Origin: Shewanella acanthi | GTDB taxonomy: Bacteria; Pseudomonadota; Gammaproteobacteria; Enterobacterales; Shewanellaceae | DNA length: 64,000 bases | Assembly (NCBI RefSeq): GCF_019457475.1 | Contig: NZ_CP080413.1 | Span: 744,001 to 808,000, forward strand | Direction: 5' to 3' | Shown here: piece by piece, positions 45,541-55,593 of the stretch | How the letters are laid out: each line of letters opens with the position of its first letter | Numbering within the stretch: position 1 is the stretch's first letter | Notes under the pieces: model-generated | Database searches by the model: none | Told to the model about the DNA's origin: nothing | What the model saw: the letters and a program-made list of their open reading frames with translations, nothing else | Position numbers and translations under genes: made by a program

Positions 45541-47265
45541 TTAAAAAAGATCCAGTCCTTCGGTTTCTGACCATGCCTTTAAATGGTACTGATACAGCTG
45601 CTGCGACCCTAATTCATTGACTTTTATCGCGCTGGCATCCTGATAGAAATTGGCCGGAAACTCGAATGCGCCTTTAACTAGCCCAATGGTCAACCAGTCA
45701 TCTTGGATAGGTAACATAGCTAAATTCCCTAGGCGATGTTTCGCATCTTGTCCGCTTAAGGTGGCGATACTCCAGCCCCATTCGCCAAAGCTTGGCACAT
45801 TGTGGTGATATTGATTGACCTTAAAACCCGCTGCCTCGAGGGTTTTGCCCACCGAGATAAAGGCCTTTTGCGCATGGTAGGGCGAGGTGGATTGAACCGT
45901 TATCGCGCCGTCGCTACTCATCAATTCTTTAAGCTTACGATAGAAATAATCCGAATAGAGCTTATTTAAGTCAGGATGACTAGGGTCGGGTAAATCCACG
46001 ATGATGGCATCGTATTTGTTGCCAGCGGCAATCAGCTTATCAACGCCATTAAAGGCATCATCGTGAATAACCTTAACCCTTGGGTCATTAAAGGCATCGC
46101 CATTTAAGGCAATAAGCGCCTGACCTAAACGCAGCGGCATATCAGGGCTTGGTGATTTAAATAGCGACACGAGATCGGCATCTAAATCAAGCAGTGTGAC
46201 TTCTTCAGGCTGCCATTTCAGCACTTGATGTAAACCCAATCCATCACCGCCGCCGATGATAAGTACCTTGTTGTGGCGCGCACTGGCAGCCAACGTCGGA
46301 TGGACTAAAAATGCGTGGTAGATATGTTCATCGAGGCTTGAGAACTGTAAACGGCCATTGATATATAAGGAATAAACAGGCGCTAAACCATTACCACGCA
46401 AGCGCTCGGTAAAGGTTAATTGTTGGAAGCGTGTGGCTTTTGAGTACACCACTTTGTCTTTGTAGAGCAGGTTATTCATCTCCTGCTCCCAACTTGGGCC
46501 GTGCATGACTAACAGCAGCAGTATGCCACTCACAATCCCATGTCCCGCTAACAGTAATCTTGGGCGGCTAATTTGCGGCCAAAAACGCCAGATAAAGACA
46601 AAGCCTGCAAGCAGATTAAAGCTGGCGGTAAGAGCTGCTGCCAGCTGAATATCGAGGCTCAGCATTAAAGTGACCCAAATCGCGGCGCCAATACCTGCGC
46701 CAATATAATCGGCGCCATAAATGGTGCCCGCATTGTGGAGAAGATGGGCTTCTGATAGGGATTGTCTGACACGGGCGATGAGCGGGATTTCCATGCCGAT
46801 CATCAATCCTAAGATAACGCCCCAGACATAGGGTAAGTGTTCACTTAAGTGCTGAAGCTTAGCAATCATGCCGCCATTGGGAAGTTGATCTGGTGGTAAA
46901 CCAAGGGAGCTTGCCAGTATCAAGGGGAGTTGTTGGCCAAAACCGATGACTGCAGCGGTAATCAGAATCGCCAGCGAGCCACACAGGGCAACACTGAGTT
47001 CTAACACCACAAAGCCTGTAAAGGCATCTTTAATCTTACGGGCGGCAAAAGCGCCAAGTCCCATAGAAACGATCATTAGGCCGATCATAGTGTAAATCGC
47101 GGCTTCTAGGGCACCTAAGATCCGGCCTGCATAATGGGATAACAGGTATTCGTAGATAAGGCCGCAGCCCGCGAGCACAGCCATAATCCCGAGTAACAGT
47201 ACATCATCGAACCAGCTCAGGCGGCGTGAAGCAGCCTTCTGCTGATTGATTTGCGCTTCCACCAT
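45541..47265 (-). CDS. Membrane-fused spermidine-synthase-like protein
   Basis: The 574-residue protein has about seven membrane segments in residues 20-250, then a cytoplasmic aminopropyltransferase-like domain. Visible there are LYINGRLQFSSLDEHIYH near 300, the nucleotide loop IIGGGDGLG near 343 and VDLPDPSHP near 425, in place of the catalytic DSSDP of SpeE. Such fusions use decarboxylated S-adenosylmethionine in theory, but the real acceptor is unknown. It starts four bases after yjfL, so they are co-transcribed. Related genes accompany PspA-like and DUF350 genes elsewhere. Confidence 0.82.
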   Translation of the reverse strand: MVEAQINQQKAASRRLSWFDDVLLLGIMAVLAGCGLIYEYLLSHYAGRILGALEAAIYTMIGLMIVSMGLGAFAARKIKDAFTGFVVLELSVALCGSLAILITAAVIGFGQQLPLILASSLGLPPDQLPNGGMIAKLQHLSEHLPYVWGVILGLMIGMEIPLIARVRQSLSEAHLLHNAGTIYGADYIGAGIGAAIWVTLMLSLDIQLAAALTASFNLLAGFVFIWRFWPQISRPRLLLAGHGIVSGILLLLVMHGPSWEQEMNNLLYKDKVVYSKATRFQQLTFTERLRGNGLAPVYSLYINGRLQFSSLDEHIYHAFLVHPTLAASARHNKVLIIGGGDGLGLHQVLKWQPEEVTLLDLDADLVSLFKSPSPDMPLRLGQALIALNGDAFNDPRVKVIHDDAFNGVDKLIAAGNKYDAIIVDLPDPSHPDLNKLYSDYFYRKLKELMSSDGAITVQSTSPYHAQKAFISVGKTLEAAGFKVNQYHHNVPSFGEWGWSIATLSGQDAKHRLGNLAMLPIQDDWLTIGLVKGAFEFPANFYQDASAIKVNELGSQQLYQYHLKAWSETEGLDLF

Positions 47266-47268
47266 GGT

Positions 47269-48168
47269 CTATGCCATTAGGGCTGCAAGGATCATCGCAA
47301 TGGCGATACTGATTGCCATTTCAACCGCAGCAATCCCGACATTGTTTTGTTTTTCCACTTCATCGGCGAGATCGATGCGAGCCAGAACCAGCTTTTTCAC
47401 AATAAACAGCAGTACAGTCAGTACGATAAGCATCAGAATAGAAAACACTAACCAGCCCACTAAGTTGGTCATATAGGCCGTAGGGCTAAAGATGATGAAA
47501 TGACTCGCGGCGTTAAAGCTAAGCGCCATGGCAATCATATAACCAGCATGACGGACTGCAACTGCAATTTGGCCTTCACTAAATGCTTTTTGCATAGAAG
47601 TGTTTTGGTTACGGCTGGCGTAACGGTTTTCTCTGAAGCGGGTTAATAGCACTAGCATTAGCTGTGAAATGATGAAGGCGCTGAAAATCGCGATAAAGGT
47701 ATTAAGCGTTAAATCTTCGGCCCACAGTAGTACGGCGCGAATAATGATGGCGGTAGCAATGGCGGCGCTGGCATCAACAATCGCGACCGAGAGATTGCCG
47801 TTAATGATCTGCTGATTCTTATTTATCTCATTTAGGGCAATTTTATCGTGTAGAAAACGGCCAAATTTAATCAGCACCAGTCCAAATAAACCGTAGCTGG
47901 CAACGCCGATGGCTTCTATCAGATAGGAGTGTGCTGCAGCGCCGGTGATTGCACCTGTTAGTACGATGCCTAGAGCGGCAACGGCGCCCGCTGTGCTAAT
48001 GCCAAAGGCAAAATTATCACGCTCGGCAAGCTCCTTACTTGAATTTACTCTCACGCTCCAGCCCTGCAAATAGCGCATAAGCGTCAAGAGGATAACTGCG
48101 ATAGTTAAATCGATGGCCAGTATGGTGAGTAGCTCTGGTGTGATACCGAAATCCTGAAATAGTGTCAT
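47269..48168 (-). CDS. yjfL: YjfL-like DUF350 membrane protein
   Basis: This 299-residue protein has about eight membrane segments made of two DUF350 repeats (roughly residues 15-140 and 150-290). E. coli YjfL is shorter with one copy, so this form is duplicated. An AAGGA site precedes the ATG. It lies 38 bases after the lipoprotein gene and four before the synthase-like gene. The function is unknown. Confidence 0.82.
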   Translation of the reverse strand: MTLFQDFGITPELLTILAIDLTIAVILLTLMRYLQGWSVRVNSSKELAERDNFAFGISTAGAVAALGIVLTGAITGAAAHSYLIEAIGVASYGLFGLVLIKFGRFLHDKIALNEINKNQQIINGNLSVAIVDASAAIATAIIIRAVLLWAEDLTLNTFIAIFSAFIISQLMLVLLTRFRENRYASRNQNTSMQKAFSEGQIAVAVRHAGYMIAMALSFNAASHFIIFSPTAYMTNLVGWLVFSILMLIVLTVLLFIVKKLVLARIDLADEVEKQNNVGIAAVEMAISIAIAMILAALMA

Positions 48169-48206
48169 GGGAAATCCTTTAGATTCAAACGTGTTACTGG
48201 CTTAAC

Positions 48207-49172
48207 TTACTTACCACGGCGCACACTGCGAGTCGTGCGGGTGCTGGAATTACGGAAACTGCTGTCCTTGGCGTAATTCGAGCGGAACTTGTTCGCGCTA
48301 TTGGCCGAAGTAGTGCTTGCCTTAGGCGTGCTATTACTTTCGCGGGAAAGTGATGTCGCGCCCGTGCGAGATTTGGCGTAGGGGCTATCGAAGCGTTTGC
48401 CTTGGGAATCGAAACGCTTTTTGGTTTGTTCATAGGTCTTGGTCTGCGCCTGTGCTTCCTTTGGCGAAGTGTAGCGGTAACGCCCCACATCGTTGTAATA
48501 GCTGTAGCCGCGGCGACCCGACCAATTATCGTAGTAAATCGGGCGTTGGAATATATTGGAAAACATGGAATACATGCCATACCAAGCCCAAAATGACATG
48601 CCGTTCGAACCCGTTTGCCAGCTGCCATAGGCGGGGTTTCCGACCAATTGGCTACCAGGACCAAAATCATCGGCGTTATTAGCAAGGGCTGCGGCCTCAC
48701 GGCTAATAGAATTGACCCGCGCAAGTTTGCCTTCGGACATATCTGCGACCACGTTAACCGGATCGGAGAGCATATCGTTGTATAGGCTCGGGTCGGCCGC
48801 TTGATAGAGGTTTTCAACCTCGGCCAGCTGTTGGTCAAGGTCGGTGAAATTGGCAGGATTCTTCGCTTCGGCTAAGCGGCGTTTGAGCGAGCTATACATG
48901 GGGCCATCTGTGCCCGCATCTTTTGCGAGTTCATCGAGCAGTGGCGCTAAATCAGGTTTTTGCTGCTTGAGCAATGTACTGTATTGTTTGAGTAAATTGG
49001 CATTTCGTACCTGACCGTCATCGAGCATGGTATCTAGCGTATTAAGACGCTGCTCGGTGAGTTGTTGGTATTTTTCGATTCTCTCTGGTCTATCATCACC
49101 ACAGCCCATGAGTGATAGGCTGGTGGTGAGAACGAGCATTGACGTGAGAACTCGCATTAGCATTCCTGCCAT
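48207..49172 (-). CDS. Lipoprotein of the yjf-like cluster, unknown function
   Basis: This 321-residue predicted lipoprotein has lipobox LMGC at about Cys24 followed by Gly-Asp; an Asp right after the cysteine favours inner-membrane retention in enterobacterial sorting. Residues 30-140 are helical and charged. Residues 180-235 are unusually rich in Tyr, Trp and Phe (FWAWYGMYSMF, YYDNWSGRRGYSYYND). The last 50 are basic and Ser/Thr-rich, ending SVRRGK. I know no named family; its position corresponds to yjfM of E. coli, but I see no clear similarity to it. GGAGA precedes the ATG. Confidence 0.7.
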   Translation of the reverse strand: MAGMLMRVLTSMLVLTTSLSLMGCGDDRPERIEKYQQLTEQRLNTLDTMLDDGQVRNANLLKQYSTLLKQQKPDLAPLLDELAKDAGTDGPMYSSLKRRLAEAKNPANFTDLDQQLAEVENLYQAADPSLYNDMLSDPVNVVADMSEGKLARVNSISREAAALANNADDFGPGSQLVGNPAYGSWQTGSNGMSFWAWYGMYSMFSNIFQRPIYYDNWSGRRGYSYYNDVGRYRYTSPKEAQAQTKTYEQTKKRFDSQGKRFDSPYAKSRTGATSLSRESNSTPKASTTSANSANKFRSNYAKDSSFRNSSTRTTRSVRRGK

Positions 49173-49343
49173 GTTTTCTCCAAAAGTCTGAAATAAAACT
49201 CAAATACTTGCGGGCAATAATTATCGCTTTGCCCAATATGCCTGCCGCGCAGGTTATAGTACCCTTAAACGCCACGGAAGAATGTAGTGCGTTAATGGGG
49301 TATCGCAAGTTTGCGCGGATACCTTAATAGGGTGTGGCATCAT

Positions 49344-49372
49344 TCTATACCATTTGTGACATAATATGTCGA
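49344..49372 (-). promoter_or_regulatory. Promoter and GACATAATATGTC operator of the lipoprotein operon
   Basis: On the minus strand TCGACA (49372-49367) and TATAGA (49349-49344) are 17 bases apart. The 13-bp palindrome at 49358-49370 covers most of the -35 box, as at the yjfI promoter. The predicted leader before the lipoprotein start is about 165 bases. The site also lies 27 bases before the divergent glnE start and might affect that gene too. Confidence 0.65.
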
Positions 49373-49396
49373 TGTTTAAATTTGTTAGGGATTATC

Positions 49397-52261
49397 ATGG
49401 CCGTGCAATTAGACAGTAATAAATCATTGTCTCCACTCATTTCTCAAGCCGCGGAGCGCAATTGGGAACGCTTGGCTGGGTCATGGTCAGAGGGGCTCGC
49501 GACCTTAACGGAGGCGCAGCGGCAGGAATTGCGATTAGTGCTGGGGCTGAGTGATTTTATTGCCACCCAATTGTGCCGTCATCCCGATTGGATCCCTAAA
49601 CTATTTGCAGGGGATCTCGAGCAAGTTGAATGCGAACAGTTTGATCGGGATTTGCACGCGATTCTCGCCGATACCACAGGTGAAGATAATGCAAAGAGTG
49701 TATTACGCCGTTTCCGTAATTACCAAATGGTGCGTTTGGCTTGGCGCGACTTTTTAGATTACGGCTGTTTAGAAGAATCCCTACTCGAATTATCCGCACT
49801 CGCCGAAGCGTTAGTCATCGGCGCAAGAGATTGGTTATACAAAGAGTTATGCAGCCAGTACGGCACGCCGATGGATAAAGCGGGCAACCCGCAGCCGCTT
49901 CTCATCCTTGGCATGGGAAAACTCGGTGGCCGCGAGCTTAATTTTTCCTCTGACATAGACCTAATCTTTACCTTCCCTGAGCACGGTGAAACCCAAGGCG
50001 GCCGTCGTAGCCTCGATAACCAGCAGTTTTTTATTCGCATGGGACAGCGCCTCGTTAATCTGCTCGACCAAATCACAGTTGATGGTTTCGTCTTTAGGGT
50101 CGATATGCGTCTACGCCCCTACGGCGAGAGTGGACCATTAGTGGTCAGTTTCAGTGGACTTGAGGATTACTATCAGGAGCAGGGTCGCGACTGGGAGCGT
50201 TATGCCATGGTTAAGGCGCGCTCACTCGGCCCTTGGAATCAGTATTCCGACGAGTTGCATACCTTGCTCAGACCCTTTGTTTACCGCCGTTATATCGACT
50301 TCTCTGCTATTGAGTCGCTGCGTAAGATGAAGCAACTTATCGCCCAAGAGGTGCGTCGTCGTCAGTTGACCGACAACATTAAGTTGGGTGCTGGTGGCAT
50401 TCGTGAAGTCGAGTTCGTGGTGCAAAGCTTCCAACTCATTCGCGGTGGCCGTGAACCCGCGCTGCGCCAGCAGAGTCTCTTTGGGGCGATCGATACACTT
50501 TATAGCTTAGGGCAACTCGAATACCTGGCAGTGGATGAGCTAAAAGATAGCTATTGTTTGCTGCGCCGAGTCGAAAACCTGCTGCAGGCCATAGACGATA
50601 AGCAAACCCAAACCTTGCCTCAGCAGCAACTGGATTGGGCAAGACTGTGTTATGTGCTGGATATGGCCAATGAAACCGATCTTCGCACCCATATCGAAGC
50701 GGCCATGGCGAAAATCCATCGTCATTTTAAGGCTACGGTTGGCGGCGAAGAGGGGGACGAAAAGGCTGAGCATTGGACGGCGCAGTTGTGGAGCGTACAG
50801 CAGGATGACCACGCTATCGCCTTGCTTGCCGAGCAGCAAGTCGATGACGAGAAACTCTGGACCTTGTTAAGCGCTTGGCGTGAGACCGTGACTAAGCGCT
50901 CCATTGGCCCGCGCGGCCGCGAAACCCTCGATAAATTAATGCCAAGATTGCTGGAGGAACTGCTTAATCAGCCAAGTCCTTCGGCGGCATTTGAGCCGGT
51001 ATCAAAAGTCCTCGAGCAAATTCTGACTCGCACTACCTATCTTGAGCTTTTGTGCGAAAACCCAGGCGCGAGACAGCAGTTAGTGAGCCTTTGCTGCGCC
51101 AGTCCTTGGATTGCGGCGCAGTTAGCCAAATTCCCTATGCTGCTCGATGAGCTGATTGATCCCGCTCACCTTTACGATACGACCTCGCTGGATGATTACC
51201 CCAGCGAGCTGCGTCAATATCTGCTGCGGGTTCCCGAAGATGATATGGAGCAGCAAATGGAGGCGCTGAGGCAATTCAAATTGTCGCAGCAACTTAAGAT
51301 TGCGGCGGCGGATGTCACCGGTGTCCTCCCTGTAATGCAAGTGAGTGACCACTTAACCTTTTTAGCCGAAGCGATAATCGAGCAAGTGGTGATGCAGGCG
51401 TGGCAACAAATAGCCCAGCGCCATGGCGTGCCGTCTCACCTTGAAGGTAACGATACTGGCTTTGCGGTGATAGGTTACGGCAAGCTTGGCGGTATCGAGC
51501 TTGGTTATGGTTCTGACTTGGATTTAGTGTTTCTTTATGACGGACAGGGGAGCTCTGCAACGACCCTGACTAATGGCGATAGGCCAATAGAAGTCACTCA
51601 TTTTTACCTTAAGTTAGCCCAAAGGGTGCTGCACTTATTCTCAACTCGCACAACATCAGGCGAACTTTACGAGGTGGATATGCGTCTTCGTCCATCGGGG
51701 GCTTCCGGTTTGATGGTGAGTGAAATTACTCGATTTGACGAGTATCAGTCCCAAGAGGCGTGGACATGGGAACATCAAGCCTTAGTGCGCTCTCGTTTTG
51801 TCTTTGGGGATAACAGTTTAGCGGTGAAATTTAGCAATATTCGCGCTGCAGTGCTGGAGCAATCACGTAATAAGGACGAGCTTAAAAAAGCCGTTCGCGA
51901 GATGCGTCAAAAGATGCGCGATCACTTGCTGAAGGTGACCGATGGCATATTCGATCTCAAACAAAGCCCTGGTGGTATCGCCGATATCGAGTTTATCGCC
52001 CAGTACCTAGTGCTTGCCAATGCCCATGAGTATCCAGAGCTGTCGATTTGGTCTGACAATGTGCGGATTTTTGGTGTGCTTGCTGAACTTGAGTTATTGC
52101 CGATGATGAGCGCCCAACATCTCACCCAAAGCTATTGCTGGTTAAGGGATGAGAACCATAGGTTAACCCTGCAGCAAAAATCGGGGCAATTACCCTATGT
52201 GGCAGTTGAGGCCCATGCGGAGCGTGTGCTAAGTATCTACCGCACTGTTCTAGAGGGGTAA
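49397..52261 (+). CDS. glnE: Glutamine synthetase adenylyltransferase/deadenylylase GlnE
   Basis: GlnE adenylylates and deadenylylates glutamine synthetase in response to glutamine and PII proteins. The 954 residues hold two nucleotidyltransferase domains. The N-terminal removing domain has FSSDIDLIF near residue 179 and [12 protein letters not shown]; the C-terminal adding domain has [14 protein letters not shown] near 700 and [12 protein letters not shown]. Length matches E. coli (946). I use the ATG at 49397, with TTAGGGA upstream; earlier in-frame codons give an unlikely leader that overlaps the operator. Confidence 0.97.
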   Translation: MAVQLDSNKSLSPLISQAAERNWERLAGSWSEGLATLTEAQRQELRLVLGLSDFIATQLCRHPDWIPKLFAGDLEQVECEQFDRDLHAILADTTGEDNAKSVLRRFRNYQMVRLAWRDFLDYGCLEESLLELSALAEALVIGARDWLYKELCSQYGTPMDKAGNPQPLLILGMGKLGGRELNFSSDIDLIFTFPEHGETQGGRRSLDNQQFFIRMGQRLVNLLDQITVDGFVFRVDMRLRPYGESGPLVVSFSGLEDYYQEQGRDWERYAMVKARSLGPWNQYSDELHTLLRPFVYRRYIDFSAIESLRKMKQLIAQEVRRRQLTDNIKLGAGGIREVEFVVQSFQLIRGGREPALRQQSLFGAIDTLYSLGQLEYLAVDELKDSYCLLRRVENLLQAIDDKQTQTLPQQQLDWARLCYVLDMANETDLRTHIEAAMAKIHRHFKATVGGEEGDEKAEHWTAQLWSVQQDDHAIALLAEQQVDDEKLWTLLSAWRETVTKRSIGPRGRETLDKLMPRLLEELLNQPSPSAAFEPVSKVLEQILTRTTYLELLCENPGARQQLVSLCCASPWIAAQLAKFPMLLDELIDPAHLYDTTSLDDYPSELRQYLLRVPEDDMEQQMEALRQFKLSQQLKIAAADVTGVLPVMQVSDHLTFLAEAIIEQVVMQAWQQIAQRHGVPSHLEGNDTGFAVIGYGKLGGIELGYGSDLDLVFLYDGQGSSATTLTNGDRPIEVTHFYLKLAQRVLHLFSTRTTSGELYEVDMRLRPSGASGLMVSEITRFDEYQSQEAWTWEHQALVRSRFVFGDNSLAVKFSNIRAAVLEQSRNKDELKKAVREMRQKMRDHLLKVTDGIFDLKQSPGGIADIEFIAQYLVLANAHEYPELSIWSDNVRIFGVLAELELLPMMSAQHLTQSYCWLRDENHRLTLQQKSGQLPYVAVEAHAERVLSIYRTVLEG

Positions 52262-52302
52262 GCGTTTACTTCTCACCAGACAGTTTTAAGCCTTAGGTGA
52301 AA

Positions 52303-52328
52303 AATGGCCAGCATTGTTGCTGGCCATT
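52303..52328 (+). terminator. Hairpin between glnE and the chemoreceptor gene
   Basis: An 11-bp stem AATGGCCAGCA with its complement closes a TTGT loop 41 bases after glnE. The T-run is interrupted. Confidence 0.65.
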
Positions 52329-52378
52329 GTGTTTATTGGGGTCAACCGGCTTAGGGTTAACGAATTTTGGTTGTTGGC

Positions 52379-54004
52379 TTACACCTTAAAGCGTGTCAGC
52401 AGGTTGTTGAGTTCAATCGCCAGTCTCGACAGCTCCTGCGCAGATGCACTTGTTTGCTGTGCACCGGCTGCACTTTGACTCGCAAGATCGCTAATATTCA
52501 CAATATTCTTATCGACCTCACGTGCTACTTTGGCCTGTTCCTCTGCAGCGCTAGCGATAACCATGTTACTGTTATTCATGGTATTAATTTGAGCTGTGAT
52601 GGTGTTTAAGGCATCCCCAGCTAATTTTGCTACCCCAAGGGCTAGTTGCGCTTTTTCGCCGCTGTGTTTCATCGATTGAACGGCGATTTCAGTGCCATGC
52701 TGGATTTTGTTAATCATCTCCTCAATTTCTCGGGTCGATGATTGGGTGCGGTGAGCTAACGCCCTGACTTCATCGGCAACCACAGCGAAACCACGTCCGC
52801 TTTCCCCCGCCCTTGCTGCTTCGATCGCGGCATTTAAGGCTAAAAGGTTGGTTTGCTCGGCAATAGCACGGATGACATCGAGCACTTTCCCAATATCTAA
52901 TGCCTGAGTTGCTAAGGTTTGTACGATATCCGACGTGTGCATCATATCTTGATTCATATCCATGATGGCACTGACGGTTTCATCGACCTGCTTTTTGCCC
53001 TGCTCAGTACTGCGGGCTGTTTCTTCCGAGGCTTCGGAGGTCAGCACTGCCGTATTGGCGACCTCATCCACGGCGGAGCTCATCTCGGTAATGGCGGTTG
53101 CAGCTTGCTGAATTTCATCGTTTTGCTGCTGGATCCCACGGGATGCATCCTCAGTGACCGAATTGAGTTCTTCGGCGGCAGAGGCCAGTTGATTTGAGGA
53201 GTTGGCAATATGGGACAAGGTGTCGCGTAATTTGTGCTGCATTTCGGCCAGTGATTGCATTAACTGGCTGGTTTCATCGGTTCCTTCGGTGTCTATGTGC
53301 TGGGTTAAATCCCCGCTGGCTACTCTGACTGAAACACTGGCTGCATCTTGCATTGGGCGAACAATACTGCGGCCTAACAGGGTGGCAACGATGAAGGCGG
53401 CAATTAAGGAACCAATGATAATAAATGTAATGAAATACTTACTCTTTTGGTAGTCAGATTCCGTTTTCTTGCTGAGGGCGGTGGCATGATCTGTGTTGAG
53501 TTGGCCTATGTTTATTAAGGCTTTGGTCATTTTATCCGCATGCAGATTCAAGACATCGCTCATGATGCGTTTGGCTTCCTGCGGATCATTTGCTTGTAGC
53601 TTGCTAATCATTAAATCTTGGTTTTGCAGATAGAGGTCGAGGTAGTTACTGAACTCTTGGTAGAGTGCTTGCTCGCTAGGAAGGCTTATCAATGCTTCGT
53701 ATGCCTTTTTATCGGATTTTATCGTCTCGCGGATATCTTTTAATGTCGCTACAGCGTTTTCTAATTCTGCTGAGGTTTCTGCCAGTAAAATTCGAAAAGT
53801 AAAGACCCTCGCTCGCATCACATTGAGGTTGATTTCCGAAAGGGACGTTAAAGTCGGAAGAGTATCTTTTTCGATGACTTTCGATGATTCACGCATCGAT
53901 GACATAGTATTTAATTCCATAAGCCCTTGAAATAAAATAACTAGGCCAAGCAAGCCAAAGGCGAATAATAGCCGAGATCCAATTTTCATCTTCCGTAACC
54001 ACAT
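52379..54004 (-). CDS. Methyl-accepting chemotaxis protein
   Basis: This 541-residue chemoreceptor has an N-terminal membrane helix (about 10-28), a periplasmic four-helix-bundle sensor (about 30-185), a second membrane helix (about 190-212), a HAMP domain ([12 protein letters not shown] onward to about 265) and a cytoplasmic signalling domain. The hairpin tip that binds CheA/Che[21 protein letters not shown], is intact near residue 385. The ligand is unknown. It stands alone after a long gap. Confidence 0.93.
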   Translation of the reverse strand: MWLRKMKIGSRLLFAFGLLGLVILFQGLMELNTMSSMRESSKVIEKDTLPTLTSLSEINLNVMRARVFTFRILLAETSAELENAVATLKDIRETIKSDKKAYEALISLPSEQALYQEFSNYLDLYLQNQDLMISKLQANDPQEAKRIMSDVLNLHADKMTKALINIGQLNTDHATALSKKTESDYQKSKYFITFIIIGSLIAAFIVATLLGRSIVRPMQDAASVSVRVASGDLTQHIDTEGTDETSQLMQSLAEMQHKLRDTLSHIANSSNQLASAAEELNSVTEDASRGIQQQNDEIQQAATAITEMSSAVDEVANTAVLTSEASEETARSTEQGKKQVDETVSAIMDMNQDMMHTSDIVQTLATQALDIGKVLDVIRAIAEQTNLLALNAAIEAARAGESGRGFAVVADEVRALAHRTQSSTREIEEMINKIQHGTEIAVQSMKHSGEKAQLALGVAKLAGDALNTITAQINTMNNSNMVIASAAEEQAKVAREVDKNIVNISDLASQSAAGAQQTSASAQELSRLAIELNNLLTRFKV

Positions 54005-54835
54005 AGATTTATCCCTTTTGTAATAGTTGCAGGCTATTATGTATGCCCTTAAAGACGGTTTAATAATACTGAACTGCTAGATGAAGCTTAACGATCCTTG
54101 CTGTCACAGTGGGTAAGATTGAATATTCGTCCACCGTTTTATTCCCATAATAAAAAGATAGGTTATAAATAAGAAATCTCACGTAGGATATTGTTAATTA
54201 GGAAAATATCCCAAAGAACATTATTTCGTATCTTGCGCTTGCCTGATTAAAAACACAATCTTATGCAGCAAGATTAAATCACACTCGATCTGCATGCATT
54301 GGTAAGCGGTTTTACCCCTCAATTAAGTTATCCTTCTAACTTCCTATCATCGATTGAGTGTTTGCTTAATGAAGGCATCGCTTGATTATTTGCAATTCGC
54401 GGTGACTTGGAATTAATGGGTCGAGTTGCGGATTTTCCGTCCATTTGCCAATGAAAGCTGTTTGTCGTGATGCTTAATTTCACAGTGAGATATTTAATGA
54501 TTTGATGATCTTTCAGTCTTAAAAACCGTAGTTAAAGCTGAATTATGGCGTGGATGAGAAATCGCTTCTGTGTTGTTAAGCTGTAGCTAGATGTAGTTTA
54601 TTGCTTTACTAACAACATTAAAACCAATTGCTTATGGCATTAACTCTGGCTTCATTTCATGAATGTTATCTAATTCAATGGTGGGGAAATATAGGGTTAC
54701 TTATTATTTTACAGATTGAAATACTGTTTGTTTGCATTGGTTAGTTACTAAATATTGAACAAATCCAATACTTTATTATTTTTGACTTTTAAATTAACAT
54801 CTTTTTCACAAAAATAATGATACGGAATTTTTCCT
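54005..54835. other. Long intergenic region between the chemoreceptor and bactofilin-like genes
   Basis: This region of 831 bases is AT-rich and has no open frame of note on either strand. It must contain two divergent promoters. I see no strong hairpin, tRNA or repeat. A small RNA or a lost gene is possible but unsupported. Confidence 0.4.
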
Positions 54836-55588
54836 ATGGGTAACAAAAACCATGGCGTCACTTTTATCAGCGCATCAACTTCGCTTGAGGGCGAAATGCA
54901 GCTTGCGGGTAGCGCGTTAGTTGCAGGTAAACTAAAGGGCAATATCCAGTGTGCTGGGCAGCTCAAAATTGAATTCGGCGGCGAAGTGAGTGGCGATGTT
55001 TGCTGTGATGAACTTAGGGTTTGTGGTCTGTTTCGTGGCAAGGTGCGCTGCAATAAGCTGATTATTGTGAGTTCGGGTGTAGTTGAAGGCGAAGTATTTA
55101 GTCATCAACTTGAAATCTATGAAGGTGGGCAGTTTATTGGTCAACGTATTAAAGGACCTGAATTAGATACTTTACCTCAGCTATTACAGCAGCTTATTCC
55201 AGAAAACCCCTCATTGGGATTAACAAACACAAGGGTTTCTACCACCACTGATAAGTCTCAGAGTGGGGGGCGTTCCCGCAAATGGCTTGGGTTTGGCGCG
55301 GCAGCTGCTGCACTGATTGTTGTCACCGTGGTTTTGGCTCCTGTTGAGTTTAGCGCTCTGAGTTCAAATGATAGTTTGGTTAATCGGATAGAATCTGACG
55401 TTGAGCAGCCTCAAGTTAACGCAGTTGCCTCGAGTCAGGACAATTCTGTGGATACTGAAGTCCCCGCAAGTTTACCCCTTGAAACCGCTGCTAGCGCTGT
55501 GATGGAAGATCTCGACCAAATGGCTGCGGGGCATGAGCAAATGGCGCAGCAAGAGCAGCAGCGTGAGACACAATCTGGCAACCTATAA
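54836..55588 (+). CDS. Bactofilin-like membrane-anchored protein
   Basis: Residues 8-106 form a bactofilin (DUF583) right-handed beta-helix repeat, with short periodic turns such as GEMQLAGSALVAGKLKGNI and GVVEGEVFSHQLEIYEGGQ; bactofilins polymerise into cytoskeletal filaments. Unlike standard bactofilins, the 250-residue protein carries a membrane helix at about 150-169 and then an acidic, Gln-rich tail to the C terminus. The topology would place the bactofilin domain inside and the tail in the periplasm. It stands alone. Confidence 0.78.
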   Translation: MGNKNHGVTFISASTSLEGEMQLAGSALVAGKLKGNIQCAGQLKIEFGGEVSGDVCCDELRVCGLFRGKVRCNKLIIVSSGVVEGEVFSHQLEIYEGGQFIGQRIKGPELDTLPQLLQQLIPENPSLGLTNTRVSTTTDKSQSGGRSRKWLGFGAAAAALIVVTVVLAPVEFSALSSNDSLVNRIESDVEQPQVNAVASSQDNSVDTEVPASLPLETAASAVMEDLDQMAAGHEQMAQQEQQRETQSGNL

Positions 55589-55593
55589 CGGCA

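Noticed and set aside
54005..54180. Sigma-28 promoter for the chemoreceptor gene
   Set aside because: A TAAA with a TACATAAT 15 bases later is present on the minus strand, but the -10 part differs too much from GCCGATAA.
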